A stretch of DNA of 64,000 bases from Zygosaccharomyces rouxii. Lineage: Eukaryota > Ascomycota > Saccharomycetes > Saccharomycetales > Saccharomycetaceae. The translations under genes were made by a program, and so were the position numbers. Below the pieces are notes generated by a model. The model did not search any database. It was not told the DNA's origin and saw only the letters and a list, made by a program, of their open reading frames with translations. The stretch lies in NCBI RefSeq assembly GCF_000026365.1, contig NC_012995.1, forward strand, positions 2,501 through 66,500, written 5' to 3'. The stretch's first letter is position 1. The number at the start of each line of letters is the position of its first letter. Positions 43,201 through 52,055 of the stretch are shown here, in pieces.

Positions 43201-43342
43201 TCCTGCTATTTCCTATGGTCAAATGATTGACCTTTACGCAGACACTACGAAGGAGTGGCTGTTGATAGGTAAGTTTGGTGCCAATGTGTTTGCAGACTTC
43301 CATAACTGGCTGCTCTCAAGAAAGAAGACACCAAATGCTTGA
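40223..43342 (+). CDS. POL5: Nucleolar rDNA transcription and ribosome assembly factor Pol5
   Basis: MybBP1A/Pol5-family helical-repeat protein of 1039 residues (S. cerevisiae 1022). Despite its name it works in rRNA synthesis and 60S assembly in the nucleolus. The first 690 residues are HEAT-like helices (FYRLASDLQDERVKAAVSLIEELS near the start, GLASGRNSARLGFSLCLSEV). A long acidic stretch covers about 696-825 (poly Asp/Glu/Ser). The last 200 residues are helical again (FKHRIVDMLEAYIKHA). The next gene, HAT2, matches chromosome V order (YEL055C-YEL056W). Confidence 0.96.
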   Translation: MPGKVNRDCFYRLASDLQDERVKAAVSLIEELSALELPACNEEWSYVLKRLISGLASGRNSARLGFSLCLSEVVKMALDKGTLAPQDLSSPDQYLELLSNNLSPDAVGKSKKDLKGKDERGILFGKMFGLQAILNEPLFTSIFFDQEGKVSPFALRFAQELAELAVKKNWLRESCLYTLFQTVQRLVPAMESEIVSSILLLLDKYQLTMTNEGLAIYLLLFHGKARKNGKSFKVPSSLALEFAAWKNNDPLSKGNLPQLSRVLRDAPANDSEVADGSHPKSANWNPRLHFVWDILIPILAPGKSDEEIPSKKSHKKKKKDTVEGIEFPEFFQAAVDETFFSEKASSERKYLGFLVFIRAVEVVSSQWIQSCFTQNFMRTLINQSSDSKRLLNKISQKALDAIVKACEKDASEKIALCLEAMLFGPHGTISFDKLTKSKTASKLVAIKDISSSGLDRLFNMLSAQLSREEEPNKQHYQFVLDTVLHAVRTHRLEISQELIAHPLLDSIVTLAFFSKKGEDISDLARERLFSILSELTIQKDGQSWQHYTLKLILSKEAEGNEPINKLDEDLKAIETEALDILQNISSDSPQSRGLEWLLSNCLLQLYSGDSESLSIVEELCIFYREGLNESNSLVGITEILLSLLAQKKALLRKLSLVVWEQFVSEVGEQELKILLEVLDARENKEGFAKLFENVDDYQEESAGEEEDLEDGEGKSKKSDDKSKSGNDPSDESEDASSASEEDSSDDSDAEDDSNVAKIDREATSALAKALNLPENIVNDKGEVDVERLEAENGANSDEMDDDDDDEEDEEEDEEEESMDDEQMMKLDEQLSQIFKRRKEALSGVTTGNERKVEVKEARENVITFKHRIVDMLEAYIKHADRIALQDNNDEANSKDTFKNLFLFVEPMIRCLQLTLDKPLADKISKLLKGRLYKIKISAFKGAIDSKRLLEQLEVTHKALLTSKPGQFPALYFSTCSTTSLFLGKVLVENNSEDPAISYGQMIDLYADTTKEWLLIGKFGANVFADFHNWLLSRKKTPNA

Positions 43343-43520
43343 ATTTGAATCTTGTATATAGGAAAGTCCCACCCTCAATTTGTAATTTTATGACATTCTA
43401 ATGAGCGCTTCCTTCTGTGAAATTATTTGAATGCTAATTTTTTCATCGTACATAGTATTGGATAAATTAAATCGTTTACGGAGTAGAAAAAATGCTTAAT
43501 TACAAATTAGATCATTTTGG

Positions 43521-44702
43521 TTATTCCAATAGTTGAGTGTCCACACTTGGAGTACCTCCGATTCTTGGTAACTTGCTCGAAGGCTTCCAAACTTGCACGA
43601 TATTCTCTTCTTCGGCGGTTGCCGTCAACCATGGAATATTGGGATTCATAGAAAAGTCATTGATAGAGCTACGGTGACCTGCATGTATCATCATGACTTC
43701 GGGAGATCCATCATCCGCATCGTCTGGTACTTGTTCGGCACCAATTTCGGCCAAATCCCAAAGAATTGTTCTTCTGTCGCTGCCCGCAGATATTAGGACA
43801 CCGTCCTCCTGGGGATGGAATTCCAGAGAGGTAACCGCGTCCTCGTGGCCTGGCATCATGTGAAGTGGTTTTGAAGCCCTTCTTCTGTCATAAAGGTAAA
43901 CCATGGAATCAGTACCTGCCGCTGCAAATAAATTGGTAGAGTGCGCACTGAATGCTAAAGTATTATATGGTTTCTTAGCTTGAACTTTTTCAACAGCAGC
44001 ATCCCTAATCCTCTGATCATGCAATTGCAAAGTACTATCCTCAGATACAGAGCCGAAAATGTTTTGGTCAAAATTGTGCCATTTACAATCGTTGACAATA
44101 TCAGAATGTCTATCTGTGAACGTCAAAATTGGCTCTTGAGATTTACCTGTAACGTCCCATAGGACAATATTAGAATCATCAGAACCACTCAATAATTTCC
44201 CTTTTTCGTTGGGGTTGAAAGAAAGACCATAACCATTTTCATTGTGAAATTGAAAAGTGGACAAGAGCCCAGATTCGACCTCATTGGCTCTGTTATAAAG
44301 GTATATTGTACCAACACCACTGATTGTAGCAATTAGATTATCATCTTGAGGCATATAACGAGCTCTAGTCACTTCATTTTCATGTTCGAATTTCTTGATT
44401 ATTTTTACATTAGACTTCAGTACTTCTTCTTCCTCCTTAGGTTCAGCGTCGGGTACCACTTCATCGGGCAGATATATAGCAGCTATTTTTAGGTAATTCT
44501 GCTCTTCATCTGAAGTATGAGTCCCTAAGATCATTTCTTGACGATTGCTGGAGCGAGAACCTGGTAGCCATTCCAATGTTAAAGATGGCCATGTAAGGTT
44601 GGTTTCACTCACAAAATCATACATGAGCGGGACATTGGATTTCCATAAGTCATATTCTTCATCAATGGATAGTGGCTTCTCAGGCGGGTTACTAATGCTC
44701 AT
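43521..44702 (-). CDS. HAT2: Histone acetyltransferase B subunit Hat2
   Basis: RbAp46/48-type WD40 protein of 393 residues that binds histone H4 and assists Hat1 in acetylating new H4. The N-terminal histone-binding helix and following text EYDLWKSNVPLMYD and LTWPSLTLEWLPG are diagnostic of the CAF1C/RbAp family. Blades show SGSDDSNIVLWD, SEDSTLQLHDQR and SAGSDRRTILWDL. The last blade has the EEENIVQVWKP end typical of Hat2. Convergent with POL5 (178 bases between stops). Confidence 0.95.
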   Translation of the reverse strand: MSISNPPEKPLSIDEEYDLWKSNVPLMYDFVSETNLTWPSLTLEWLPGSRSSNRQEMILGTHTSDEEQNYLKIAAIYLPDEVVPDAEPKEEEEVLKSNVKIIKKFEHENEVTRARYMPQDDNLIATISGVGTIYLYNRANEVESGLLSTFQFHNENGYGLSFNPNEKGKLLSGSDDSNIVLWDVTGKSQEPILTFTDRHSDIVNDCKWHNFDQNIFGSVSEDSTLQLHDQRIRDAAVEKVQAKKPYNTLAFSAHSTNLFAAAGTDSMVYLYDRRRASKPLHMMPGHEDAVTSLEFHPQEDGVLISAGSDRRTILWDLAEIGAEQVPDDADDGSPEVMMIHAGHRSSINDFSMNPNIPWLTATAEEENIVQVWKPSSKLPRIGGTPSVDTQLLE

Positions 44703-44923
44703 GACGTTTCGAATCTCGATATTGTTCTTTGTCTTTTATGGTTTTTGACTTGGGTGAAGCCTAAGAGCTTCAAATAACCTTTTAAGCGCATCGCCCGCAT
44801 TAAGAGAGCCTGAAACTTAAAAGCTTATCATGTGATTCGCACAATCGTCTATATCGCTAGATATGTATATATATAAGTGTCAGCATAATGGAAAAATCTC
44901 CAGGAAGTTTGCAGTTTCCCTTC

Positions 44924-46855
44924 TTAACGTCTCTTAGTTTTTTGAGCGGGATTTCTCTCTACAATATCACCAACACCGCCCAATTCTTCCATCTTGTCTT
45001 CTTCGATACGTACTTGGTCTCTTCTCTCCCACCAACGATCTTGACACAGATCAAAGGATTTTTGTTTCAGGTGTTTACCTCTTGCGTCTCTGTTATTCGA
45101 AATGGCCCATTCTAAGAATTGAGGACCAGCACGAACGTAAAATGCACGCAAAGACTCGAAAGCCTTTGGGTGCGGTAACCACGGTCGTGGATCCGGGATT
45201 TCCATTTCCTCTTCTTCCACTTCTTCGTCTTCTTCTGCATCCTCTTCCTCTGCGACAAGGACTTGGTCTCTGACCTCTTCCTCATCATCGTCTTCGTCCT
45301 CATCTTCCTCGTCTTCATCATCTTCATCCTCATCAGACCCTTGTTCTGCCAATTTTTTGGCCTTTTCTATCTCTGCAAGGTTCTCCCAATAGACAGTGAC
45401 ACCATCGACTTTGTTCAAATCAATGCCGTAGAAGGAATCGATATTGTAATCCTTGTCACCTAATTCCCATAAACCTCCATAGATGAACAAAGTATCATTA
45501 ACAACTGCCAAAGATGTGTTGAATCTTGGATGAGGTAACTGAGTACTAATTGTATGTTGTTTCTTAGTAGATTCTTCTTCATCTTCATCCCCACTCTGGT
45601 TTTCATCCTCGAACTGCTCACGGATGGCCTTGTCATCTTCTTTGTCCTCATCTTGGTCGTATAGCTGAGCCTGCTGTAAGATTCGATTCAAGTGATCTTG
45701 AAGTTCTTTTTCTTGATCCTTTGTGCTTGATTTGCTGATCTTCACCTGCTTCTTTCTTTGTGGTCTTAAAGACAAGCTGTACCAGCGGTTAGTTTTAATC
45801 TGGAAGGTGAACAAGTCGTTATAAAAATTCGAATCCAAACTTTCCTCAGTTTCCTCAAAATCGTAGACACCTCCGAATAAAACACCTCTACCTTTATGAG
45901 GTACCATTGAGCAACCCACACGAGGTGATGGTTGAAATCCCTGTTTTTTACGTCTTTCCCATCTAATGGCACTTGGTGTACTATTCATCTTCAAATACCA
46001 ACAATCAGTAAGAATCTTACCCTTTTGTAAACCTTTTCCTGCTTTCACTTTACAATAACCACCCCACAAAATAGCACCTTCTTGATCAGGGATAAAAGAG
46101 TGACCGGACCTAGCGTCAGGTATTAGATGGTTTCTGGGGAATTCCACCTGAGTCCACTTGTGAGTCGTAATGTCGAAAAGCCAACAATCGTTGAGATATG
46201 TGGTAGAAGTGCCCAAATCTCTGAAACCACCATACATGATAAAGAAATTTTTCCATACAGTCATTCTATGACCTGAACGGCTTGCAGGACCATTTTTCTG
46301 ATCCAATTTGGTCCATTCTTTTGTAGTACAATCCAATAACCAAGTATCTGAATAGTGATAAAATGTATTCTGCTTGGGAGAAGAGAACTCACCACCGTGC
46401 AACAATGCAATACCACTTGGATGAGCCGCCATGGCAGCGGAAGATCTTGGCATTGGAGCATTTTGAGATGATATCTTCCTCCATTGATCATTGTCAGGTG
46501 TGAAGGTAAATAATTCATTGTAAAAATGAGTAGTAGAGTTCGACTGGTTTGTATATTCACCACCAAAAAGAATCAATTCTTTCTTACCATGAGCAGGATT
46601 TGATACTAAACATGGATTGATTCTCGCGGAAGGTTTGTCCACTGACTCCACGACAACTTTTTCAAACTGTTCCTGTTCCTTCTTGAAGCTGGCCAGGACT
46701 TCTTCTAAATCCATATCATCGTCTTCATCGTCATCTGCTAAGACCTTCTTTGCTTTCTTCTTATCTTTCAATTCTGCCTTCCCCTGATTCTTCTTCAGCT
46801 TTTGTTCACCACGGGCCTTCTTTGCCTCCTTATCCTTCTTGCCCTTCTTCGCCAT
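44924..46855 (-). CDS. KEL3: Kelch-repeat protein Kel3
   Basis: Cytoplasmic kelch protein of 643 residues (S. cerevisiae 651; KLHDC4 family). The first 60 residues are Lys/Asp-rich. Kelch repeats run from about 70 to 480 with LFGGEYTNQ, LHGGEFSSPKQN, MYGGFRDLG, LWGGYCKVKAGKG, LFGGVYDFEETEES and IYGGLWELGDKD. A strongly acidic segment (about 505-560) precedes a conserved C-terminal domain (HPKAFESLRAFYVRAG and CQDRWWERRDQV). Molecular role is poorly known. The gene belongs to the chromosome XVI set (YPL263C), here set between HAT2 and PCM1 of the chromosome V set. A PAC-like GATGA tract lies about 150 bases upstream. Confidence 0.95.
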   Translation of the reverse strand: MAKKGKKDKEAKKARGEQKLKKNQGKAELKDKKKAKKVLADDDEDDDMDLEEVLASFKKEQEQFEKVVVESVDKPSARINPCLVSNPAHGKKELILFGGEYTNQSNSTTHFYNELFTFTPDNDQWRKISSQNAPMPRSSAAMAAHPSGIALLHGGEFSSPKQNTFYHYSDTWLLDCTTKEWTKLDQKNGPASRSGHRMTVWKNFFIMYGGFRDLGTSTTYLNDCWLFDITTHKWTQVEFPRNHLIPDARSGHSFIPDQEGAILWGGYCKVKAGKGLQKGKILTDCWYLKMNSTPSAIRWERRKKQGFQPSPRVGCSMVPHKGRGVLFGGVYDFEETEESLDSNFYNDLFTFQIKTNRWYSLSLRPQRKKQVKISKSSTKDQEKELQDHLNRILQQAQLYDQDEDKEDDKAIREQFEDENQSGDEDEEESTKKQHTISTQLPHPRFNTSLAVVNDTLFIYGGLWELGDKDYNIDSFYGIDLNKVDGVTVYWENLAEIEKAKKLAEQGSDEDEDDEDEEDEDEDDDEEEVRDQVLVAEEEDAEEDEEVEEEEMEIPDPRPWLPHPKAFESLRAFYVRAGPQFLEWAISNNRDARGKHLKQKSFDLCQDRWWERRDQVRIEEDKMEELGGVGDIVERNPAQKTKRR

Positions 46856-47003
46856 GATCCAATGGATAAATTACCAATTGATCAGTTACAACGGTCTATA
46901 ATCAGATAGTTTAGGACTCTTCGATTTTTAACGATCCTCGAGATGGCTGAATTTTTTTTTTTTTTCAATTAAACCTTTACTATGTGGAAAAAAAAGAAAA
47001 ATA

Positions 47004-47032
47004 CGATGAGATGAGATGAGATGAGATGAGAA
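47004..47032. repeat. GATGA tandem tract upstream of KEL3
   Basis: CGATGAG followed by four further ATGAG units, about 150 bases upstream of KEL3 and just beyond the PCM1 stop. Its start is a near-PAC (ACGATGAG). A poly-T/poly-A tract lies between it and KEL3. Confidence 0.65.
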
Positions 47033-47078
47033 AAGGTAAGCTTTATTCGATTCTATTCAGCTTTATAATTTACATATA

Positions 47079-48731
47079 TCAGTTCTGAACGCTTTTTACG
47101 ACTAATTCTTTAACTGTATTACTCAATTTCTCAACATCTTCCAAACTGGCAGCTTCAGCGTAAACTCTAACTGCGTCTTCAGTACCGCTAGCTCTGACGA
47201 AGGAACGACCTTGTTGGAAGCATTTGACAGCTTCATCAATTTTCTGCTGAAGTCCCTCTGGTTTTGTTAGTCTACGCTCTTGATCAGTCGTAATGAAGAC
47301 GGATCTATCTGGAACGACAACCTTGGCCAATCTGTTGGGTAAATCTGTAAATTCTTGTCCCCAATGTTCAGGAGTCCATTTAGAGATGGAAAGTGCAGCT
47401 AGGACACCTAACATATCTGAAATCGCATCACCAACAGTTTGATTGATTAATCTTGAGAATGCTTCAAGTGTTTCCACAGCGACAGAACGTTCCTTTTGTT
47501 CCTTGATCACCTTGTAAAATTTAGGTGAAAAGATGATGGTTCCATGTCCGTTAGCTTCAAAATAAATACCGATATCATACTTGGTCACAGCTTCGTGGTG
47601 TAGGTGCTTGACACCCGTTTTAGCACACGATACAGGAACTTGCAGTGTTTTTTGTAAGTATTCTGTAGAGTTACCATTGGCATAGGCGGTTTGCACAACA
47701 CCTAGCGAAAGTTCAGATTGAAGTCCTGCTTGCTTTAGAATACCTGCGAAGAAATGGGCAAAAAGTCCAGAAATTCTATCACCATCCAAGAGACAAAACT
47801 CGTTTGCCTCATTGATGTAGTAAAACACCACACGATCAGCATCACCATCGTAGGAGCATCCCAACCCCGTGGAATCATTAAACCCCAGAGGACAACGTTG
47901 ATTTGACTTCACAAAATCTGCACCACATTCGTGGTTTAGAAGTTCTGGGTTCGTCCATTTATCGTTAATGAAATGTACTTGACCGCGGCAAGCCCATTGA
48001 GATAACAACTCTTGAACTTTAGGAGCGCCGATACCGTTAGCCGCATCAATAGTTAGACTAGAAATAGTTGGTAAAGATTCACCAATACCATGTAGCTGTG
48101 CTACATAGTCCCATGCCTGCAAAAAGTGCTCGTAGTAGCGTGATTCAGTAACATTTGCAACACCTTTAGCGGTTTCACTGGTCAAGAAATGAAGTTGTGG
48201 AGTGGTTAGCAAGCCTTGGTCATGAATTTTGGCGTGAAAGAGTTCTTTGGCACTAGCTACAAGGCATGACAATAGTTTAGGACCAGATTCTCTCGAATCA
48301 CGGCCAACCACTAGTGTAGGGACAATGCCTTCATTGTAAGAGTTGTTTGCAGATTGCAATTGACCCTTTAACTCTCTTTGAAGCCAAGAGTGAGTAGCTT
48401 GGGCTCTTTCATGGGAACTGCCTTTGATGGCAAGAGTGTTGGCCAATTCAGTTGCCAGGGGTTCCCATGATTCTGGCATCATGGATCCATCAGGTTCGAC
48501 TACTTTAACACCATTATCAACAGGTGGATTATGAGATGCAGTAACCATAACACCAATTACATCACCTTTCAACGCCAAAGACCTAAGACATGCTAAAATT
48601 CCGGTCGCAAATAACACAGTGTCTAATGTAGCAGCAGGTCCACGAAACCCAGCGGTACCGTACACATAGTGGCGATCGCTGTTAGAGCAGTACTGATCTA
48701 TTAACTTGGTTAGAGTGTCAACAGCTAGCAT
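47079..48731 (-). CDS. PCM1: Phosphoacetylglucosamine mutase
   Basis: Converts GlcNAc-6-P to GlcNAc-1-P in the UDP-GlcNAc pathway that supplies chitin, N-glycans and GPI anchors. It has 550 residues (S. cerevisiae 557). Family landmarks are the catalytic serine Ser66 in VTASHNPPVDNGVKV, the metal loop DGDADRVV (about 295-301), the sugar-binding YFEANGHGT (about 390) and the phosphate-binding FVRASGTEDAVRVYAEA near the C-terminus. It diverges from SOM1 with a 179-base shared promoter, matching the YEL058W-YEL059C-A neighbourhood. Confidence 0.97.
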   Translation of the reverse strand: MLAVDTLTKLIDQYCSNSDRHYVYGTAGFRGPAATLDTVLFATGILACLRSLALKGDVIGVMVTASHNPPVDNGVKVVEPDGSMMPESWEPLATELANTLAIKGSSHERAQATHSWLQRELKGQLQSANNSYNEGIVPTLVVGRDSRESGPKLLSCLVASAKELFHAKIHDQGLLTTPQLHFLTSETAKGVANVTESRYYEHFLQAWDYVAQLHGIGESLPTISSLTIDAANGIGAPKVQELLSQWACRGQVHFINDKWTNPELLNHECGADFVKSNQRCPLGFNDSTGLGCSYDGDADRVVFYYINEANEFCLLDGDRISGLFAHFFAGILKQAGLQSELSLGVVQTAYANGNSTEYLQKTLQVPVSCAKTGVKHLHHEAVTKYDIGIYFEANGHGTIIFSPKFYKVIKEQKERSVAVETLEAFSRLINQTVGDAISDMLGVLAALSISKWTPEHWGQEFTDLPNRLAKVVVPDRSVFITTDQERRLTKPEGLQQKIDEAVKCFQQGRSFVRASGTEDAVRVYAEAASLEDVEKLSNTVKELVVKSVQN

Positions 48732-48910
48732 TCTTATGGGTCAATTGTAGGTCAAAAATCCCTGATCCTTACGACAGAGCTAGTTTTCTCTATATAAAGA
48801 AGGGCGTTTTTATATTTAGTATTTCAAAGGCGAGAGAAATTTATCAATTTGATCTTAATGTCAAGAAACTATGCTACCAAGGCAAATAAAATTAGGATCT
48901 TCAAACTTTA

Positions 48911-49144
48911 ATGGCACCACCAACTCCCATTCTAACCTCAGAACAAGTTTCTAGGGAAAGAGAAAGGGTACAGATTTTGAAGGAGAAAAACAAGTGTGAA
49001 TTAAAGTCGTTGACACAGCATCTCTGCCATGCTGAGGCACCTGGAGAATATATCTGTGTACCATTTAAAAGGGTTTTTGAAAAATGTTTAGGACATGCGT
49101 TAGAGGTCACCGATGCAGATACGAATGATATACAAGGATCTTAG
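48911..49144 (+). CDS. SOM1: Mitochondrial inner membrane peptidase subunit Som1
   Basis: Small protein of 77 residues (S. cerevisiae 74) needed by the IMP inner membrane peptidase for maturation of some substrates. It starts MAPPT like Som1. It shows a twin CX9C arrangement, CELKSLTQHLC and CVPFKRVFEKC, exactly spaced as in Som1. This suggests import and folding by the Mia40 pathway. The location beside PCM1 confirms it. Confidence 0.93.
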   Translation: MAPPTPILTSEQVSRERERVQILKEKNKCELKSLTQHLCHAEAPGEYICVPFKRVFEKCLGHALEVTDADTNDIQGS

Positions 49145-49241
49145 AAAGTCTGAGTATCATTACTATTTTTATTATGAGTTACACAACTGGAAAAGAAATG
49201 CAAGCAAGCGAAAGTAAAAGTTCGTAGATTTGCATCTATGT

Positions 49242-50489
49242 TTACGTTAAATGGTCTATTTCTTTGCTGGTGACTATTCTCAACTCACCCAGAGTTGGAT
49301 TCGTGGCCATGTAAGCGGTAGCATATGCGGCCTTGGAGGCAGGTACACAATATCCTAGAACTGATGATCCTGGTTTTCGATACATGGCTTTTGCAACCAA
49401 TTCAGATGCCTTCGTCTTAAATCCAATCTTACGTATTTCTTTGACAAAAGATTTTTTGTATTCCCAGCACCATTCCTTATAATGTTTCAATTGTTCGCAG
49501 AGACTTGGGGAATAACGAAGTCTTAGATCTCTATCGTTAAGATTAACATGGTTACCCACAATTGGACCTGGTCGTAAGACCACAAGCTGGGCCAAGGCGG
49601 GTGCTACTTTGTTTTGCAAATCGTTTTCTAGCTGATATTTTGCTTTGAAGTAGGGGAATATGTGACTTACTAATGAATTATTAAAAGAAGTCATTATTAC
49701 TAGTCTTTTATCTTCACAGCTAGCAAAATTCTGTACGATTTGAAAAGTTAATTGGTACTCAACAAAATATCGATCGTAATGGCTATGTTTGGTACTAGAT
49801 GAATTTGGTCCTAAGGTGCATATCATCGTTTTTACTTGGTCTAGATGAGGTAATCTAGGTGACGTATGATTCGATTCTTCAGGAACCAACTCTACTTCTC
49901 CTGAAAATATGCTGGGTAGTAAATCCGCCCATCGAGTAGAATCTTCAAAAACTAATTGAACTATTGTAAAATGGAATGTGATTAATAGATTTTTAAGATC
50001 TTTTGAGATATACTCAAGCTGATAACTTTTTCTGGTTTGTCTGAAACGTAAGGTGACGCTTCGATTGTCTACAGTTTTTGTTAACTGAATTGTACCATCT
50101 TCTTCAAAAACGTTATTCCCCAATGATGGGTTGGAGGATTGTGAAGCTGGTGGTGTGGCACTTGTATTATTATGTAAATAATAGTCTTGGCCTCTGAACA
50201 CTAATGGCGTCGCCTTACATCTTTCCATCAAATATTCGTTACCAGGAGAACGTTTTTCATTGTTCAGCTTTCGGTTAACACAGTAAAAGAATTTGTTTAA
50301 AGTGAAATGATTAATGTCAGAATTTTCATACAATTCTAATTTTGATTGTAAATCGTTACCAGCATCCAAATAAAGTTCGACTTTGAGTAATTCTTCAAGT
50401 GTCAAGGAACCAATCAATCCTGTCGAACCGAATAGTAAAATGTGATCTTGAAAAGATTGATGTTTGGTCAAATTATGATCAGTTGACAT
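49242..50489 (-). CDS. FMP52-like NAD(P)-binding Rossmann protein with large insertion
   Basis: A protein of 415 residues. The N-terminus has a Rossmann nucleotide-binding motif LLFGSTGLIGSLTLEELL (about 18-35). The C-terminal half resembles the short Fmp52/HTATIP2 family: a tyrosine-led helix with YFKAKYQLENDL (about 290), LVVLRPGPIVGNHV (about 308-321) and a final ASKAAYATAYMATN..ELRIVTSKEI block. Fmp52 is only 231 residues, so about 180 extra residues lie between the halves (about 55-230), containing NTSATPPASQSSNPS-type low complexity. Fmp52 is linked to mitochondria. I do not know an S. cerevisiae gene of this length at this place. It converges with SOM1. Confidence 0.65.
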   Translation of the reverse strand: MSTDHNLTKHQSFQDHILLFGSTGLIGSLTLEELLKVELYLDAGNDLQSKLELYENSDINHFTLNKFFYCVNRKLNNEKRSPGNEYLMERCKATPLVFRGQDYYLHNNTSATPPASQSSNPSLGNNVFEEDGTIQLTKTVDNRSVTLRFRQTRKSYQLEYISKDLKNLLITFHFTIVQLVFEDSTRWADLLPSIFSGEVELVPEESNHTSPRLPHLDQVKTMICTLGPNSSSTKHSHYDRYFVEYQLTFQIVQNFASCEDKRLVIMTSFNNSLVSHIFPYFKAKYQLENDLQNKVAPALAQLVVLRPGPIVGNHVNLNDRDLRLRYSPSLCEQLKHYKEWCWEYKKSFVKEIRKIGFKTKASELVAKAMYRKPGSSVLGYCVPASKAAYATAYMATNPTLGELRIVTSKEIDHLT

Positions 50490-50836
50490 GCTTCAGTTGA
50501 TTTTTGTTATTAATTACTGCAGTACTGTACTGTAATTCTGGTGATTGGAAATTATACTTTTTTTTTTCTATAATACAGCATTTTGTTTCTTCTGCCGCTG
50601 ACGCGACACAAAATAGTAAGTGTCGAATTCAAAAGAAAAAAAAATAAAAGAAAACTAAGAAGAAATGGTAGGGGAGGTGATTCAGTGCTTGAATGATAGG
50701 GCCTTAACGGTTGTTAAATTTTGCTGAAGGAAAAACATTGAATTAAGGTAAGCGATCTGTACTATAAAATAGATTCACATGTATTACAAAGTGGGAAGTG
50801 CTACCTTGTGAAATAAAGGCTTCCATCAAAAAGATA

Positions 50837-50927
50837 GCGGATTTAGCTCAGATGGGAGAGCGCCAGACTGAAGAAAAACTTCGGTTAAGTTATCTGGAGG
50901 CCCTGTGTTCGATCCACAGAATTCGCA
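50837..50927 (+). tRNA. tRNA-Phe (GAA), intron-containing
   Basis: A 91-bp gene with acceptor GCGGATT against AATTCGC and discriminator A. Anticodon GAA sits in ACTGAAGA. An intron of about 18-19 bases (AAAACTTCGGTTAAGTT core) follows at the canonical site. The body is nearly identical to yeast tRNA-Phe. Confidence 0.97.
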
Positions 50928-51173
50928 TATCTGAAAATTTATTTTTTTCATATTTCTCTTTTTTTCTCGGACAAAACCAGCTCAACAAAGCAATACCAAT
51001 AGCACAGTTATACAGTAGTCAAAACTAGAACGCTAATTGATTACTTGTTCACGTCGCTGTCAGGCTGCTGCTACCTCATCAAAACAGTCAATCCATAACA
51101 AAAAGTAAATTTGAGATTCTTTCAGAGAGACACTCGTACACAATGAGTACCTAGTGTAAAAAGTTCAAAAAAA

Positions 51174-51247
51174 TGATTTCGCCCGGGATCGAACCGGGGA
51201 CGTTCTGCGTGTTAAGCAGATGCCATAACCTACTAGACCACGAAACC
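51174..51247 (-). tRNA. tRNA-Val (AAC)
   Basis: Minus-strand 74-nt cloverleaf. Acceptor GGTTTCG pairs with CGAAATC, discriminator A. The loop CTTAACA gives anticodon AAC. T arm GGTTCGATCC. No intron. Confidence 0.96.
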
Positions 51248-51265
51248 ATAGTAATTATTGTTGAA

Positions 51266-51940
51266 GTGTAAGAAAGTATACAACACCTAACCATATGTAG
51301 GCAGGCAGGTGACCCTACAGAAATCATACAGAAATTGAAAACTATCACCTGCTTTTAAGTATAGACGGTAATAGGAGATTATGACATCATTAAGTTTCTT
51401 GTTGCTCTATCTGCATGAATATTAGTGTAGCAAAGTCTAAGGACTTTCTTGTATATGTGTCAATTCCAACTATCAGGGAATTTAGCTTTGGTACCACCTA
51501 ATCTTCAACTCAGCATGCTTCTAGAATCACTTGCATGTCAGTTTATGACAATGACTAGGTAATGGCGGTAGAAGACCTTAAGCGGCTAAACAGAAAAGGC
51601 AAAAAAATAAATTGGATGCGCATAAGACTCCAGCTTAAAAGCTCATTGCTCTTACCACAGTTTTTTAGCGGCTCTCTTCGACGAGAATCGATTTACAACA
51701 TACTGTGAGGTAGAATTTCATGAGGACTGTCCTTCATGGATGATCCATAATGAGACATTCTGTACACGTGATATAATACAAGTAATAGTTGGTACTACGA
51801 GCTACCATTTATAAGAGGTACAACACTTTAAATCAATAGCTATGTCAGCTTAATTGAAAAATCTTATGCTCTCTGATAGGTATGTTAGTTTTTATTATTT
51901 TTTGCCTTTAATTTTTCATATTTCTCATTTTTCACAAGTC
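51266..51940. other. Spacer between tRNA-Val and ERB1
   Basis: About 0.7 kb without a supported gene. One CACGTG (51765-51770) is present. Debris of an LTR next to the tRNA gene is possible but not demonstrable by eye. Confidence 0.4.
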
Positions 51941-51983
51941 GAAAAATTTTTCAGCGATGAGATGAGATGAGATGAGATGAGAT
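51941..51983 (+). promoter_or_regulatory. RRPE, PAC and GATGA tract of ERB1
   Basis: GAAAAATTTTT (RRPE) at 51941-51951 is followed two bases later by GCGATGAG (PAC, 51954-51961). The PAC runs into a tract of GATGA units to about 51983, with another GATGAG at 51991. This pair is the classical ribosome-biogenesis promoter code. Confidence 0.75.
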
Positions 51984-52055
51984 TTGATTAGATGAGTTGA
52001 AACTAGTTTAACGACATAGGATTGTAGACAAGAGACTCATACTGTCGTATCTACC

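Larger units (their letters stand above)
50837..51265. repeat. Left arm of a tRNA-bearing inverted repeat
   Basis: This stretch (tRNA-Phe forward, spacer, tRNA-Val reverse, plus about 18 bases beyond) matches the reverse complement of 63352-63714. Identity covers both tRNAs and part of the spacer, including the GACACTCGTACACAATGAGT and AAAACAGTCAATCCATAACA blocks. The left spacer is about 66 bases longer, with the difference in its Phe-side half. Confidence 0.9.
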
